NCBI RefSeq assembly: GCF_002158995.1 | Contig: NZ_LOHF01000004.1 | Coordinates: 49,581 to 113,580 of the forward strand | Origin: Pseudomonas caspiana | GTDB lineage: Bacteria; Pseudomonadota; Gammaproteobacteria; Pseudomonadales; Pseudomonadaceae | Direction of reading: 5' to 3' | Length of the DNA stretch: 64,000 nucleotides | In this document: positions 34,849 through 45,008 of the stretch, piece by piece | How positions within the stretch are numbered: the stretch's first letter is position 1 | Layout: every line of letters starts with the position of its first letter | Translations under genes and position numbers: made by a program | The notes under the pieces: generated by a model | What the model was told of the DNA's origin: nothing | What the model saw: only the letters and a program-made list of their open reading frames with translations | The model's database searches: none

Positions 34849-35916
34849 TCATCCCTTGCTGTTGTCATACCGCGCGTTGAACGCCTGCACAAAGGCATTC
34901 CTCAGAATCTGCAAAAACGCCTGAAACGCGCTGACATTCTGTTTGTGTACGCTTCCGCTCAGCTCAACCCGAGTAGCAAACTGGTTTTCGCTCTGGTTTT
35001 TGAGCACGGTTTCACCGCCGCCGACGACAGCCTCCCAGATGGAGCGGAAAAAGCCTTTATTCTGGTTTTCGACATCCTGCTTCCAGTTGAAAACTTCAAC
35101 ATCGCGCAGCAGCGGTTTGATGTAACCATTCAGCTGGCCTTTATTCGCCTGAGCCTCAATCACAAGATCACCTTGCCCGGCATTGAAGTCGAAGTTGCCA
35201 TAGGCGGATGCAAAGTCGTTCAAGCGCTTGAGCTGGATGCCGGTGGCACGCAGGCGTAAGTCAAAATCCTCGAAGTTGGTGAACGGATCGAAGGTCGCGG
35301 ACGCTTCCATTTTGGCGTGACCTTCGAGCAACGCCTTGCCTTCGAAGCGGGCATCCCGATTACCCTTCACGTCCTCGACATTCGTCAGGTTGTAGAGACT
35401 GGCGTTGAGCGCGTCGGCCTCGATCTTCACTTTCGGCGTCGTGCTGAAATTGTTGAAGGTGATCTTGCCATCATTGATCCGGACTTCGTTGAGCGTAATC
35501 GGCAGCAGCTTGTTGATTTGTTCTTGCCAATCGGTGCCCTGACCTGTCTGTGACGCCTGCTTGTTGTTGCCGCCGTCGACAAAGTTGATCTCCGGCTGAG
35601 CGAATATCATCTCGGCGACCACCGCATGGTCGTACCAGAGATGTTTCCAGCTCACGGCCAGATCGATGACCGGGACTTTGACGAAGGGTACAGGCACCTT
35701 GCCGTCCACCTTGACGATGTTCAGCCCGTTGATTCTGTAAGCGCCGCGCCACAATGCCAGATCGATATCCGTGACCTGACCGCGGTAATCGCCCATGTCG
35801 GCGAGCTTGTCATTGAGGTAGTTGCGGACCATGTAGGGCAGGGCGATATGCACTGCAATCAACAGCACGACTATCCCGGCCAGGGTCCAGAGTGGCCAGC
35901 TATAACGACGTTTCAT
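34849..35916 (-). CDS. DUF748 (AsmA-like) membrane-anchored protein
   Basis: A 355-aa protein with one N-terminal transmembrane helix (WPLWTLAGIVVLLIAVHIAL) and a long periplasmic beta-rich region with repeated segments typical of DUF748/AsmA-like proteins (LALWRGAYRINGLNIVKV, DFNAGQGDLVIEAQ). The ATG at 35916 begins MKRRYSWPL; the frame continues upstream into cysK but that extension is antisense to it. AsmA-like proteins are linked to lipid transport to the outer membrane. Confidence 0.82.
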   Translation of the reverse strand: MKRRYSWPLWTLAGIVVLLIAVHIALPYMVRNYLNDKLADMGDYRGQVTDIDLALWRGAYRINGLNIVKVDGKVPVPFVKVPVIDLAVSWKHLWYDHAVVAEMIFAQPEINFVDGGNNKQASQTGQGTDWQEQINKLLPITLNEVRINDGKITFNNFSTTPKVKIEADALNASLYNLTNVEDVKGNRDARFEGKALLEGHAKMEASATFDPFTNFEDFDLRLRATGIQLKRLNDFASAYGNFDFNAGQGDLVIEAQANKGQLNGYIKPLLRDVEVFNWKQDVENQNKGFFRSIWEAVVGGGETVLKNQSENQFATRVELSGSVHKQNVSAFQAFLQILRNAFVQAFNARYDNSKG

Positions 35917-36051
35917 GGCGTGGGTCTCAGGTTGCGATGAGTTGTTGACTCTCTGCGCTGTCATCCGTTCGCTGTGACTGGACGCATACAGGTCATGAGG
36001 CATAGGCTTTGATTTTTCCGACCACTGCTGAACGTGCACAAGGACACCGCC

Positions 36052-37026
36052 ATGAGCCGTATCTACGCTGACAACGCCCACTCCATCGGTAACACTCCAC
36101 TGGTGCAAATCAACCGCATCGCACCCCGTGGAGTCACGATTCTGGCCAAGATCGAGGGCCGTAATCCGGGCTACTCGGTGAAATGCCGGATCGGCGCCAA
36201 TATGATCTGGGACGCTGAAAGCAAGGGCAAACTCAAGCCCGGAATGACCATCGTCGAACCTACCTCTGGCAACACTGGCATCGGTCTGGCATTCGTTGCC
36301 GCAGCGCGAGGCTACAAGCTGATGCTGACCATGCCTGCATCCATGAGCATCGAGCGTCGTAAAGTCCTCAAGGCATTGGGGGCCGAACTGGTTCTGACCG
36401 AGCCAGCCAAAGGCATGAAAGGCGCTATCGAGAAAGCCGAAGAGCTGCTGGCCAGCGATCCTGAAAAATTCTTCATGCCAGCCCAGTTCGAGAACCCGGC
36501 GAACCCGGCGATCCATGAAAAAACCACTGGCCCGGAAATCTGGAACGACACCGACGGCGCTGTTGATGTGCTGGTCGCGGGTGTTGGCACCGGCGGCACA
36601 ATCACCGGGGTTTCCCGCTACATCAAAAACACCGCAGGTAAACCGATTCTGTCTGTTGCCGTGGAGCCTCTGGTTTCACCGATCATTACTCAGGCATTGG
36701 CGGGGGAAGAGATCAAGCCAAGCCCGCACAAGATTCAGGGCATCGGCGCTGGCTTCATTCCGAAGAACCTTGACCTGTCGCTTGTCGACCGGGTGGAACT
36801 GGTCAGTGACGATGAAGCCAAAGCCATGGCTCTGCGCTTGATGCAGGAAGAGGGCATCCTGTGCGGTATCTCGTGTGGTGCCGCCATGGCGGCCGCGGTA
36901 CGCATGGCCGAAACCCCGGAAATGCAAGGCAAGACCATCGTCGTGATTCTGCCGGATTCGGGCGAACGCTACCTGTCGAGCATGCTCTTCAGTGACCTGT
37001 TTACCGACCAGGAGCTGCAGCAGTAA
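36052..37026 (+). CDS. cysK: cysteine synthase A
   Basis: O-acetylserine sulfhydrylase, PLP-dependent, 324 aa, last step of cysteine synthesis. AAGGA before the ATG at 36052. PLP lysine is in [17 protein letters not shown], the phosphate loop in [16 protein letters not shown], and [20 protein letters not shown] is the substrate loop. The C-terminus [11 protein letters not shown] is typical. CysK rather than CysM by length and the TSGNTGI motif with [11 protein letters not shown]. Confidence 0.94.
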   Translation: MSRIYADNAHSIGNTPLVQINRIAPRGVTILAKIEGRNPGYSVKCRIGANMIWDAESKGKLKPGMTIVEPTSGNTGIGLAFVAAARGYKLMLTMPASMSIERRKVLKALGAELVLTEPAKGMKGAIEKAEELLASDPEKFFMPAQFENPANPAIHEKTTGPEIWNDTDGAVDVLVAGVGTGGTITGVSRYIKNTAGKPILSVAVEPLVSPIITQALAGEEIKPSPHKIQGIGAGFIPKNLDLSLVDRVELVSDDEAKAMALRLMQEEGILCGISCGAAMAAAVRMAETPEMQGKTIVVILPDSGERYLSSMLFSDLFTDQELQQ

Positions 37027-37164
37027 GGCCTGGTTTGCGCTCCGCTGCTTCTTGTCAGGTCGGTGAAGGTTTATGATGCGCGGCTGGCGAACCATCCAGA
37101 TGATGGTTCGCCTTCACGCACAATCACCACGACAAGATGTACAGCGGTAAGCAAGGAGAGTTAG

Positions 37165-38103
37165 ATGACGTTTTCATTGGCCGCCAAGGTGTCGATCCTG
37201 ATGCTCTTCGTGTGCAGCACGCTGTATGTGCATTTGCGTGGCAAGGCGCGGTTGCCGCTGTTGCGTCAGTTCGTCAATCATTCGGCGTTGTTCGCTCCTT
37301 ATAACGCCCTGATGTACCTGTTTTCCCGCGTACCGTCCAAGCCGTATCTGGACCGCAGTGCGTTCCCCGAGCTGGATGTGCTCAAGAATAACTGGCAGAC
37401 CATTCGCGAAGAAGCCATGCATCTTTTCGATGAAGGCTACATTCGCGCTGCCGAGAAAAATAACGATGCCGGCTTCGGCTCGTTTTTCAAGAAAGGCTGG
37501 AAGCGTTTTTACCTGAAGTGGTATGACAAAGCTCTGCCATCCGCAGAAGCGCTGTGCCCGAAGACCGTGGCGCTGGTCAACTCGATTCCCAATGTCAAAG
37601 GCGCAATGTTCGCCCTGTTGCCGGGGGACAGCCACCTCAACCCGCATCGCGACCCGTTTGCCGGTTCACTTCGCTATCACCTGGGGCTGTCGACGCCCAA
37701 CTCTGACGATTGCCGGATCTACGTCGATGGTCAGGTATATGCCTGGCGCGATGGTGAAGACGTCATGTTCGACGAAACCTATGTGCATTGGGTCAAGAAC
37801 GAGACTGACGTCACTCGCGTGATTCTGTTCTGTGACATTGAGCGGCCGTTGCGAACTCGCGTCATGACCCGCATCAATCGTTGGGTCAGCGCGTTCCTGG
37901 GCCGGGCCACTGCGCCTCAGAACACTGACGACGAACGCGTGGGCGGGATCAACCAGGCCTATGCCTGGAGCAAGCGTTTCAGCGATACGTTCAGCGGCAA
38001 GGTCAAGCAATTCAAACGCAGCAACCCCAAGGCCTATCGAGTGCTGCGCCCGGTGCTGGCGGTGGTGGTACTGGCGCTGTTGGGATATTGGTTGTTTGGG
38101 TGA
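37165..38103 (+). CDS. lpxO: aspartyl/asparaginyl beta-hydroxylase (LpxO-like)
   Basis: A 312-aa Fe(II)/2-oxoglutarate dioxygenase that 2-hydroxylates a secondary acyl chain of lipid A at the inner membrane. It has an N-terminal membrane helix (VSILMLFVCSTLYVHLRG) and a C-terminal one (VLRPVLAVVVLALLGYWLF). The iron motif is NPHRDPFAGSLRYHLGL with the distal His in DETYVHWVKNETD. AAGGAGAG precedes the ATG. Confidence 0.9.
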   Translation: MTFSLAAKVSILMLFVCSTLYVHLRGKARLPLLRQFVNHSALFAPYNALMYLFSRVPSKPYLDRSAFPELDVLKNNWQTIREEAMHLFDEGYIRAAEKNNDAGFGSFFKKGWKRFYLKWYDKALPSAEALCPKTVALVNSIPNVKGAMFALLPGDSHLNPHRDPFAGSLRYHLGLSTPNSDDCRIYVDGQVYAWRDGEDVMFDETYVHWVKNETDVTRVILFCDIERPLRTRVMTRINRWVSAFLGRATAPQNTDDERVGGINQAYAWSKRFSDTFSGKVKQFKRSNPKAYRVLRPVLAVVVLALLGYWLFG

Positions 38104-38128
38104 TTCATATCAAAAGATGACGCAGTAC

Positions 38129-38213
38129 CTGTAGGAGCGCACGAGCAACGCGAGGCCGCGATGGCGGTGTGTCAGGCAAGATTCGCCATCGCGGCTTCGC
38201 GTCGCTCCTACAA
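38129..38213. repeat. palindromic repeat, family C
   Basis: CTGTAGGAGCGCACGAGCAA in the left arm and GCGTCGCTCCTACA at the right; inner GCGATGGCGG / CGCCATCGCGG pair. Less perfect than the copy at 32522. Confidence 0.75.
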
Positions 38214-38219
38214 ATGTAT

Positions 38220-39122
38220 TCAGTCGCGGCAGGGCATCCGCACTGCCACCGGCCGCAGCACCAGCCACAGCGACGCTGCAATCAGCAAGCCACCATAGAT
38301 GTGCGCCATCGACAGCGGCTCATCCAGAAGTAACGCTCCCCATAACACGCCAAACGGCGGGATCATGAAGGTCACCGTCATGGAGCTGAGCGGCCCGATG
38401 CTGGTCATCAGGCGGAAATACAGAATGTAGGCGAACGCCGTGCACACAAGGCCCAGTCCCAGTAACGATACCCAGACACTGACCCCGCCCCAGCTGGCAG
38501 GCGGGTCGGTCAGGACTCGATAGCCGAAGAACGGCAACAGCAACAAGGTTGCGCCGAGCATGCTGCCCAGCGCTGAAAGGCGACTGTCCAGGCCGCCCTG
38601 TTGGTCCAGCCAGCGACGAGTCAGAAACCCGGCAAATGCATAGCAAGTCGTTGCCAGCAAGCAGGCGAGGGCACCCATCAGCAGTTCCAGATTGAATTCC
38701 ACAGGGCCTGCGCGAGTCAGAATGCCGACCCCGACCAATCCCAGGAACACGCCGATGATCTTCACGGCCGAGAGTCTCTCGCTGAAGAACAGGCCGCCCA
38801 CCAGCACGCCCATCAGTGGCGTCGTTGCATTGAATATTGATGAGTAACCGGCAGGCAGCGTTTGCGCGGCGATCGAGTAAAGCGTTGCCGGCAGCCCCGA
38901 GTTGATCACCCCCAGTAACATGCAGGTCTTGAGCTTGCCGCGAAAATCCAGGCGCACGCGCATCAGCAGGAAAATGACCAGCAGGCCAGCGGCGGCAATG
39001 GATACGCGGAAGAATGCCGTCGGCACGCTGCCGAGCACCGGCGCAATGATGCGCATAAACAGAAAGCTTGCACCCCAGATGGCAGCGAGCACCAACAGGT
39101 TGACGATATCGGCAGGTTTCAT
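38220..39122 (-). CDS. DMT-superfamily (EamA) exporter
   Basis: A 300-aa inner-membrane protein with two EamA repeats and about ten helices; LLVLAAIWGASFLFMRII near the start and PLMGVLVGGLFFSERLS, ALLLDEPLSMAHIYGGLLI at the ends of the repeats are the family marks. The ATG at 39122 follows AAGGG. Substrates of such exporters are small metabolites, often amino acids; not predictable. Confidence 0.88.
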   Translation of the reverse strand: MKPADIVNLLVLAAIWGASFLFMRIIAPVLGSVPTAFFRVSIAAAGLLVIFLLMRVRLDFRGKLKTCMLLGVINSGLPATLYSIAAQTLPAGYSSIFNATTPLMGVLVGGLFFSERLSAVKIIGVFLGLVGVGILTRAGPVEFNLELLMGALACLLATTCYAFAGFLTRRWLDQQGGLDSRLSALGSMLGATLLLLPFFGYRVLTDPPASWGGVSVWVSLLGLGLVCTAFAYILYFRLMTSIGPLSSMTVTFMIPPFGVLWGALLLDEPLSMAHIYGGLLIAASLWLVLRPVAVRMPCRD

Positions 39123-39675
39123 GAAAGGCCCTTCTTGGCAGAAGGGCGGCAGTTTTACCGGGAGATGCAATATCTTGCAATGATTTGTGACGGTGTTGTT
39201 TCGTATGCGGACTACGCGACGACTTTTTATTCAAGCGTCTTTATCAGCTCATCGTACGACTGTTGATATCTCAGCAGCAGTTCGGGTTTTCTTGTTTACG
39301 CATGACGTTCGTCGTTTACATTCAGTGCAACAGTGAATTATCCCTGTTTGATATTTAACTTTTTTTAAAGCCTGCCGAAACAGCGGCTATAGACAGTCCA
39401 TCAGCTAATACCGCTGTCTAGTGACTTTGTTTTAACGCCAATCTATTGGCTGTTGCTTCTCGATGCCCCGTGGTTCAAGGGCTTCAGCGCGTATGGGGCG
39501 ATATGAAACAACACGCAACGCTGCTGCATATCGAATGGAGCCCTATCAGGCGTAACCCATTCGTCATGAAAAGAGAGTGACAGTTATCTGTTTTTGGATC
39601 CGATTCTGTTGCTGGATTTTATTAAAAACTATCGCACCCCAAAAGACCGGTCTGTGATTGAGAGGAGGTGTCGTA
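39123..39675. other. long leader region upstream of the chemoreceptor
   Basis: About 550 bases, AT-rich between 39180 and 39460, with no supported open frame. An ACAGCGG / CCGCTGT inverted pair surrounds 39384-39419. It must hold the promoters of the divergent exporter and the chemoreceptor; no sigma-28 consensus could be fixed. Confidence 0.45.
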
Positions 39676-41556
39676 ATGACTTTGAAGTTTCGTCATAAAA
39701 TTCTGCTGGCGGCCTCGATCATCGTGGTATTGGCGTTTGCCCTGTTCACTTTGTATAACGATTATCTGCAGCGCAATACCATCACCAAAAACCTTGAAAA
39801 CTCTGTGACCCAGGCCGGTGAGCTGACAGCGACCGGCATTCAGAGCTGGTTGAGCGGACGCATTCTGGTTCTGGAAAACCTCGGGCAGAACGTCGCGCGG
39901 CAGGGCACTAAAAGTGATCTGGGTGGCCTTGTCGGCCAACCGTCGCTGACGTCGACGTTTCAGTTCACCTACATCGGTGATGCTGATGGCGTTTTTACGC
40001 AGCGGCCTGACGCTGAAATGCCGGCTGGTTACGACCCGCGTAAACGCCCTTGGTACACCTCCACGGTGACGGCCGACAAAACGATCATCAGCGCACCTTA
40101 TCTGGCCTCGGTGGGTGGGTTGGTGGTGACTGTTGCCAGTCCGATCAAAATTGACGGCAAGGTGGCGGGCGTGGCGGGCGGCGATTTGAGCCTGGAAACC
40201 CTGGTCAAAATCGTTAACTCGGTAGAGTTCGGTGGCCTTGGGCATGCCTTTCTGGTCAGCGGTGACGGTCAGGTCATCGTTAGCCCGGACAAAGATCAGG
40301 TGATGAAAAACCTCAAGGACATCTATCCAGGCCAAACCCTGACACTCGACAAGAAATTGCGTGAGGTCACCCTCAATGGCCAGCAACGCTTGCTGTCGTT
40401 CACACCGATCAGTGGCCTGCCGGGTGCCGATTGGTACATCGGTCTGTCCATTGACCGGGACAAAGCCTATGCACCATTGAGCGAATTCCGTACTTCGGCG
40501 CTCATCGCTATGGTTGTCGCGGTGCTGGTGATTGCGTTGTTGCTGAGTCTGCTGATCAGCGCGCTGATGCGTCCATTGACTGCGATGGGCCGTGCCATGC
40601 AGGACATTGCCCGGGGCGAGGGCGACTTGACCCGCCGCTTGAGCATTCAGGGCAAGGATGAGTTTGCCGAGCTGGGTGGTTCTTTCAACCAGTTCGTCGA
40701 GCGCGTGCATGCGTCCATCATCGAGGTCTCCTCGGCGACACTGCTGGTTCATGACCTGTCGCAACGCGTGGAACAATCGTCCAACTCCTCGATTCTGGGT
40801 TTTGACGAGCAAAGCGCACGTACCAACAGCGTGGCCGCCGCGATCAACGAGCTGGGCGCTGCCACACAGGAGATCGCCCGCAACGCGTCGGACGCTTCCA
40901 CTCAGGCCAGTCAGGCTCGCGAGCAGGCGGAAGACAGTCGCGCAGTGGTAGAAAAAACCATCCAGGCCATGACCAGTCTGTCCTCCAAGATCAGTGATTC
41001 CTGCACGCAGATTGAAACCCTGAACACCAGCACTGAAAACATCGGGCAGATTCTCGACGTCATCAAAGGCATTTCTCAGCAGACCAACCTGTTGGCGCTC
41101 AACGCCGCAATTGAAGCTGCGCGCGCGGGTGAAGCCGGTCGTGGTTTTGCGGTAGTCGCTGATGAAGTGCGTAATCTGGCGCACCGGACTCAAGAGTCTG
41201 CCGATCAGGTGCACAAGATGATCGGCGAGTTGCAGCAGGGTTCTCATGATGCGGTCGAGAACATGAACCAGAGTCAGGCCAGCAGCCGCGACAGTGTTGA
41301 CGTCGCCAACCAGGCGGGCACCCGACTGACCAGCGTCACCCAGCGCATCAGTGAGATCGATGGCATGAACCAGTCAGTTGCGGCTGCCACCGAAGAGCAG
41401 ACCGCCGTGGTGGAAACACTCAACGTCGACATCAGCCAGATCAACATGCTCAACCAGCAGGGCGTCGCCAACCTCAACGAAACCCTGTCCGACTGCGCCG
41501 CGCTGTCGCAGCAGGCAGGGCGTCTGAAGCAGTTGGTGGCAAGCTTCAAGATCTGA
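39676..41556 (+). CDS. methyl-accepting chemotaxis protein with dCache_1 domain
   Basis: A 626-aa transmembrane chemoreceptor. GAGAGGAGGT lies before the ATG at 39676. Two membrane helices ([18 protein letters not shown] and [20 protein letters not shown]) flank a ~250-residue periplasmic double-Cache domain, followed by HAMP and a signalling hairpin with [20 protein letters not shown]. The ligand domain has [13 protein letters not shown] and, later, GGDLSLETL: the Tyr, Arg, Trp, Tyr and Asp pattern of amino-acid-binding dCache_1 domains as in PctA/PctB/PctC. An L-amino-acid sensor is therefore likely. No CheB/CheR pentapeptide tether at the C-terminus. Confidence 0.93.
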   Translation: MTLKFRHKILLAASIIVVLAFALFTLYNDYLQRNTITKNLENSVTQAGELTATGIQSWLSGRILVLENLGQNVARQGTKSDLGGLVGQPSLTSTFQFTYIGDADGVFTQRPDAEMPAGYDPRKRPWYTSTVTADKTIISAPYLASVGGLVVTVASPIKIDGKVAGVAGGDLSLETLVKIVNSVEFGGLGHAFLVSGDGQVIVSPDKDQVMKNLKDIYPGQTLTLDKKLREVTLNGQQRLLSFTPISGLPGADWYIGLSIDRDKAYAPLSEFRTSALIAMVVAVLVIALLLSLLISALMRPLTAMGRAMQDIARGEGDLTRRLSIQGKDEFAELGGSFNQFVERVHASIIEVSSATLLVHDLSQRVEQSSNSSILGFDEQSARTNSVAAAINELGAATQEIARNASDASTQASQAREQAEDSRAVVEKTIQAMTSLSSKISDSCTQIETLNTSTENIGQILDVIKGISQQTNLLALNAAIEAARAGEAGRGFAVVADEVRNLAHRTQESADQVHKMIGELQQGSHDAVENMNQSQASSRDSVDVANQAGTRLTSVTQRISEIDGMNQSVAAATEEQTAVVETLNVDISQINMLNQQGVANLNETLSDCAALSQQAGRLKQLVASFKI

Positions 41557-41580
41557 CCGGTCTATCGGTGATATCAGCGA

Positions 41581-41614
41581 AGGCCAGTGAGCATTGCAGC
41601 TCCTGGCCTTTTTT
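41581..41614 (+). terminator. chemoreceptor gene terminator
   Basis: Stem AGGCCAG / CTGGCCT with a 15-base loop and a run of six T, 24 bases after the stop codon. Confidence 0.8.
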
Positions 41615-41674
41615 CACCGCAATGGAAAGTACGCTTGGTGTTCGCGGGCGCTCGATGCGTGTTCTATCAAAGGC

Positions 41675-42862
41675 TCAGGTTGACTCGTAATCCGGAAGCT
41701 CCACCTTCTGCGAATCACGAAGGAATAGATTGGCGAAGGTTTTTCGTATCATCGGCCTGGCTGCAGTGCGCATTGCGCCCCTGAGTAACCTCAGCCCTGC
41801 ACGGGTGTGAGGCCAGAGCATACGTGGAACAATCTTCGGAACGCCTTGGCCTTCTTTCACGAATGGCCGCATGACCCGCTCGTACGCCGCCATGGCGGAT
41901 GGAAGATCCTCCGTTCTCGACAACTCGCCTGCCAGTACGTATCCCCCGACAATCGCGAGTGTAGTGCCGATCCCGGACAAAGGAGTCGCGCACCAGGCAG
42001 CATCGCCAGTAAGGACAATGCGACCCTCAGACCATCGGTCCATCCTGACCTGTCGAAGCACATCAAAATAGAAATCATCTGTCTTGAACATACCGTCGAG
42101 AATGCGCGGGAAGTGCCATCCTGCATTCGCGAATCTTTCCTGCAGGAACTGCTTCTGGCGCTCGGCGCCCCATTGGTTTTCACCTTCGGGCTTCTTCTGC
42201 ATCCCCATGTAGACATGGACAGTGTTTTCCCGGCCGGGCTTTAGCGTCGCACCAATGCCGCCAACCGTATTGTATTGACGGGCAAACACTCCATCCTCGG
42301 ACGTCTTCGGGATTGCGAAGTAGGCGATTGTTATATCCATCCACTTCGGCTTGTTCGCACCCGGGAAAATCATTTCGCGGGTGGGTGACCCAACCCCTTC
42401 TGCAACGATTACGAGATCGTAGCGATCGCTTGGGCCGTTCTGGAAGTGAACGGTGACACCTGATGCATCCTGTTCCAGCGCCTTGATGGTCTCGTTGAAG
42501 CGATAAGTTGCCCGCTGACTTGCTGGTTCGTAAATCATCCTGGCGATGTCGCCGCGCATTATTTCCAGCTCGGCTGTCGGCCCGTCACCCATGTCCTCGA
42601 CTGCAAACCGCGCGATGGTGTTGTCATGCTGGTCTACCCAGTCTGTGCCTGCCTCGCCGGTGGTCAGGTCGAGAGCTGCTTGCTCCAGCCCCATCTTTTG
42701 CAAGACCTGACGACCAGCGCCACGCACGTCGACGTTCTGGCCGCCATCACGAAACAGAGAAGCTTTTTCAATGACGGTCACATCAAAACCATGGCGGGAA
42801 AGCCACCAGGCTGTGGTGTTGCCTGCAACACTTGCCCCACTGATGAGGATTCTTCTGGACAT
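41675..42862 (-). CDS. FAD-dependent monooxygenase (FAD_binding_3)
   Basis: A 395-aa flavoprotein of the p-hydroxybenzoate-hydroxylase class. ILISGASVAGNTTAWWLSRH is the dinucleotide-binding start, VIVAEGVGSPTR the DG-like motif and VLTGDAAWCATPLSGIGTT the GD motif. The family includes TetX-like and aromatic-ring hydroxylases; substrate not predictable. It lies downstream of a MarR gene with a palindromic operator between them, so it is probably induced by a substrate-like ligand, perhaps for detoxification. Confidence 0.9.
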   Translation of the reverse strand: MSRRILISGASVAGNTTAWWLSRHGFDVTVIEKASLFRDGGQNVDVRGAGRQVLQKMGLEQAALDLTTGEAGTDWVDQHDNTIARFAVEDMGDGPTAELEIMRGDIARMIYEPASQRATYRFNETIKALEQDASGVTVHFQNGPSDRYDLVIVAEGVGSPTREMIFPGANKPKWMDITIAYFAIPKTSEDGVFARQYNTVGGIGATLKPGRENTVHVYMGMQKKPEGENQWGAERQKQFLQERFANAGWHFPRILDGMFKTDDFYFDVLRQVRMDRWSEGRIVLTGDAAWCATPLSGIGTTLAIVGGYVLAGELSRTEDLPSAMAAYERVMRPFVKEGQGVPKIVPRMLWPHTRAGLRLLRGAMRTAARPMIRKTFANLFLRDSQKVELPDYEST

Positions 42863-42888
42863 GCGGATTCTCCTGTAATCCGCACCTT

Positions 42889-42926
42889 ATATCACGCATG
42901 ATATAAATAAACATCATGCGTGATAT
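42889..42926. promoter_or_regulatory. perfect inverted repeat, probable MarR operator
   Basis: ATATCACGCATGAT (42889-42902) and ATCATGCGTGATAT (42913-42926) form a perfect 14-bp inverted repeat with a 10-base spacer, placed 27 bases before the monooxygenase start. Each arm is itself nearly palindromic (ATATCA-N4-TGATAT; ATCA-N4-TGAT), so there may be two MarR-dimer sites. There is no T run, so it is not a terminator. Confidence 0.78.
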
Positions 42927-42932
42927 TAAACG

Positions 42933-43379
42933 CTACTCCTCCAGATTACCGATGAAGCGTTGGAGCAACGCCACGAAAACCGTAGCCTCTTCTGGACTGA
43001 AGCCTTCCAGCCCACGTGCATTGGTGTCGAGCAAAACCTGTTTTCCCAATGCCGCTACTTCCTGACCTTGCGCTGTGATGCTCACATTTGCAGCACGCTT
43101 GTTTGTGGCAACAACGGAACGCTGGATGAGGCCTGCAGCTTCGAGCTTGTCCAGAGTCGCAACCATTGCGGGCTGTTTGACGGCAGACGCTTTCACAAGG
43201 TCGCGCTGAAGCATGGGACCGCGCCAGGCAAGCCACAATAAAGGGCCGAGTAGAGTCAACGAGATACCGTGTTGCCGTAAGGCGGCGTCAGTCGCGCGGT
43301 TGAACACGCGTTCCGCGTGATTGGCGAGATAGCCCGGAGCGACGGCGGCTTCCGGGTGGATGTCTTTATCATTCTTCAT
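42933..43379 (-). CDS. MarR-family transcriptional regulator
   Basis: A 148-aa winged-helix repressor: LLWLAWRGPMLQRDLVKAS, KQPAMVATLDKLEAAGLIQR (recognition helix) and the wing RSVVATNKRAANVSITAQGQ. The ATG at 43379 is used; a GTG at 43412 would add 11 residues, and neither has a strong binding site. It is the gene upstream of the flavin monooxygenase on the same strand and presumably controls it through the palindrome between them. Confidence 0.87.
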   Translation of the reverse strand: MKNDKDIHPEAAVAPGYLANHAERVFNRATDAALRQHGISLTLLGPLLWLAWRGPMLQRDLVKASAVKQPAMVATLDKLEAAGLIQRSVVATNKRAANVSITAQGQEVAALGKQVLLDTNARGLEGFSPEEATVFVALLQRFIGNLEE

Positions 43380-43617
43380 CGGAACATTTTGTCGGATTTT
43401 GAAAGGTTCCACTACCTGTCGCTGGGGATTCGCATCAACGGCGTCGTCCGGTCAGCCTGATCCACGCCTGATCAGGCTCTCCTCGTCCGACAAACCTTTG
43501 ATTTTCTGGCGTAATCCCGGACAATCGCGCCCCTCTTTTCTGAGGGGACGCGAAACTGCCCAGTTTTTCTGACGCGTCCCTGCCATGTTGTATTAACCGG
43601 CACGGAGATTCGACCGG

Positions 43618-44895
43618 ATGAATGATCAGGCCAATAGCGTCGAACAGCGTTTCGATGCAGCCGCTACACCGATTGCGGCGTGGAGTCGTCATGACACCAC
43701 CTGGATGCTCGGGTTGTTCGGCACCGCCATCGGCGCAGGTACGTTGTTCTTGCCCATCAACGCAGGTATTGGCGGCTTCTGGCCGTTGCTGGCCCTGGCG
43801 TTGCTGGCGTTTCCGATGACCTACTATGCGCACCGCGGTCTGACCCGCTTCGTGCTGTCCGGTCGTGACGGTGCGGACATTACGGAAGTCGTTGAGGAGC
43901 ATTTCGGCAAAAGCGCCGGCACGCTGATCACCGCGCTGTATTTCTTTGCAATCTTCCCGATTCTGCTGATTTACAGCGTGGCGCTGACCAACACCGTCGG
44001 CAGCTTCCTTGAGCACCAACTGCATATTCAACCGCCGCCACGTGCCTTGCTGGCATTTGTGCTGATTCTTGGCTTGCTGGCAGTGGTGCGCTGTGGCGAA
44101 CGGTTCATCGTCAAGGCCATGAGCCTGATGGTCTACCCGTTCATCGTGGCCTTGCTGTTGCTGGCAGTGTTCCTGATTCCGCACTGGAATGGCGGCATTC
44201 TCAGCACAGCCACCACGCTGCCGGAGCCTTCGGCATTCCTGCATACCTTCTGGCTGGCGATTCCGGTGATGGTGTTTTCCTTCAACCATTCGCCGATCAT
44301 TTCTGCGTTTGCTGTTGATCAGAAGCGCATGTATGGCGCTCAGGCTGAAGGTCGCAGTTCGCAGATCCTTGCGCGTGCTCACGGCTTGATGGTGATCATG
44401 GTGATGTTCTTCGTGTTCAGCTGCGTGCTGACTCTGTCACCGGCTCAACTGGCTGAAGCCAAGACCCAGAACATTTCGATCCTGTCGTATCTGGCTAACC
44501 ATTTCAGCAACCCGACCATCGCGTTTGTCGCGCCTTTGATTGCCTTCGTGGCGATTGCCAAATCGTTCCTGGGTCACTACATCGGTGCCAGTGAAGGTTT
44601 GAAAGGTATTGTGGTGAGAACCGGTCTGCGTCCAGCACCCAAAGCCCTCGACCGTCTGACTGCCGCCCTGATGTTGGTGGTGTGCTGGGCCGTTGCCACG
44701 CTTAACCCGAGCATCCTTGGCATGATCGAAACCCTGGGCGGGCCGATCATTACCGCGTTGCTGTTCCTGATGCCGATGTACGCCATCCACAAAGTCCCGG
44801 CCATGCGTCAGTACGCAGGCAAGGCATCCAACGTGTTTGTCGTGGTAGTGGGTGTGGTGTCGATGCTGGCGCTGGTTTATTCGTTGATGCAGTAG
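43618..44895 (+). CDS. HAAAP-family amino acid transporter (SdaC/serine-type)
   Basis: A 425-aa inner-membrane permease with ~11 helices of the hydroxy/aromatic amino acid permease family. LFGTAIGAGTLFLPINAGIG at the start, the helix-5 to 7 region, and VMVFSFNHSPIISAFAVDQK are typical of SdaC/TdcC-like serine or threonine symporters. Proton or sodium coupling expected. Exact amino acid not fixed. Confidence 0.9.
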   Translation: MNDQANSVEQRFDAAATPIAAWSRHDTTWMLGLFGTAIGAGTLFLPINAGIGGFWPLLALALLAFPMTYYAHRGLTRFVLSGRDGADITEVVEEHFGKSAGTLITALYFFAIFPILLIYSVALTNTVGSFLEHQLHIQPPPRALLAFVLILGLLAVVRCGERFIVKAMSLMVYPFIVALLLLAVFLIPHWNGGILSTATTLPEPSAFLHTFWLAIPVMVFSFNHSPIISAFAVDQKRMYGAQAEGRSSQILARAHGLMVIMVMFFVFSCVLTLSPAQLAEAKTQNISILSYLANHFSNPTIAFVAPLIAFVAIAKSFLGHYIGASEGLKGIVVRTGLRPAPKALDRLTAALMLVVCWAVATLNPSILGMIETLGGPIITALLFLMPMYAIHKVPAMRQYAGKASNVFVVVVGVVSMLALVYSLMQ

Positions 44896-44912
44896 TCGTT
44901 GGGACGCAATTC

Positions 44913-44986
44913 CTGTAGGAGCTGCCGAAGGCTGCGAAGCGTTAATCCTGTACACCGCCATTCGCAGCCTTCGGCAGCTCCTACAA
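44913..44986. repeat. palindromic repeat, family B
   Basis: CTGTAGGAGCTGCCGAAGGC / GCCTTCGGCAGCTCCTACA, almost identical to the copy at 20629; the loop sequence differs. Confidence 0.85.
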
Positions 44987-45008
44987 GGGTTGTGTCTGCC
45001 GGGAAAAC

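Noticed and set aside
35917..36516. Upstream extension of the DUF748 open frame
   Set aside because: Runs antisense through cysK; the membrane-helix start at 35916 is the natural N-terminus.
39622..41247. 541-codon open frame opposite the chemoreceptor
   Set aside because: Antisense shadow; sequence is low-quality His/Gln/Arg-rich.
42889..42926. Terminator of the marR gene
   Set aside because: AT-rich palindrome without a T run and with a 10-base spacer; fits an operator better.
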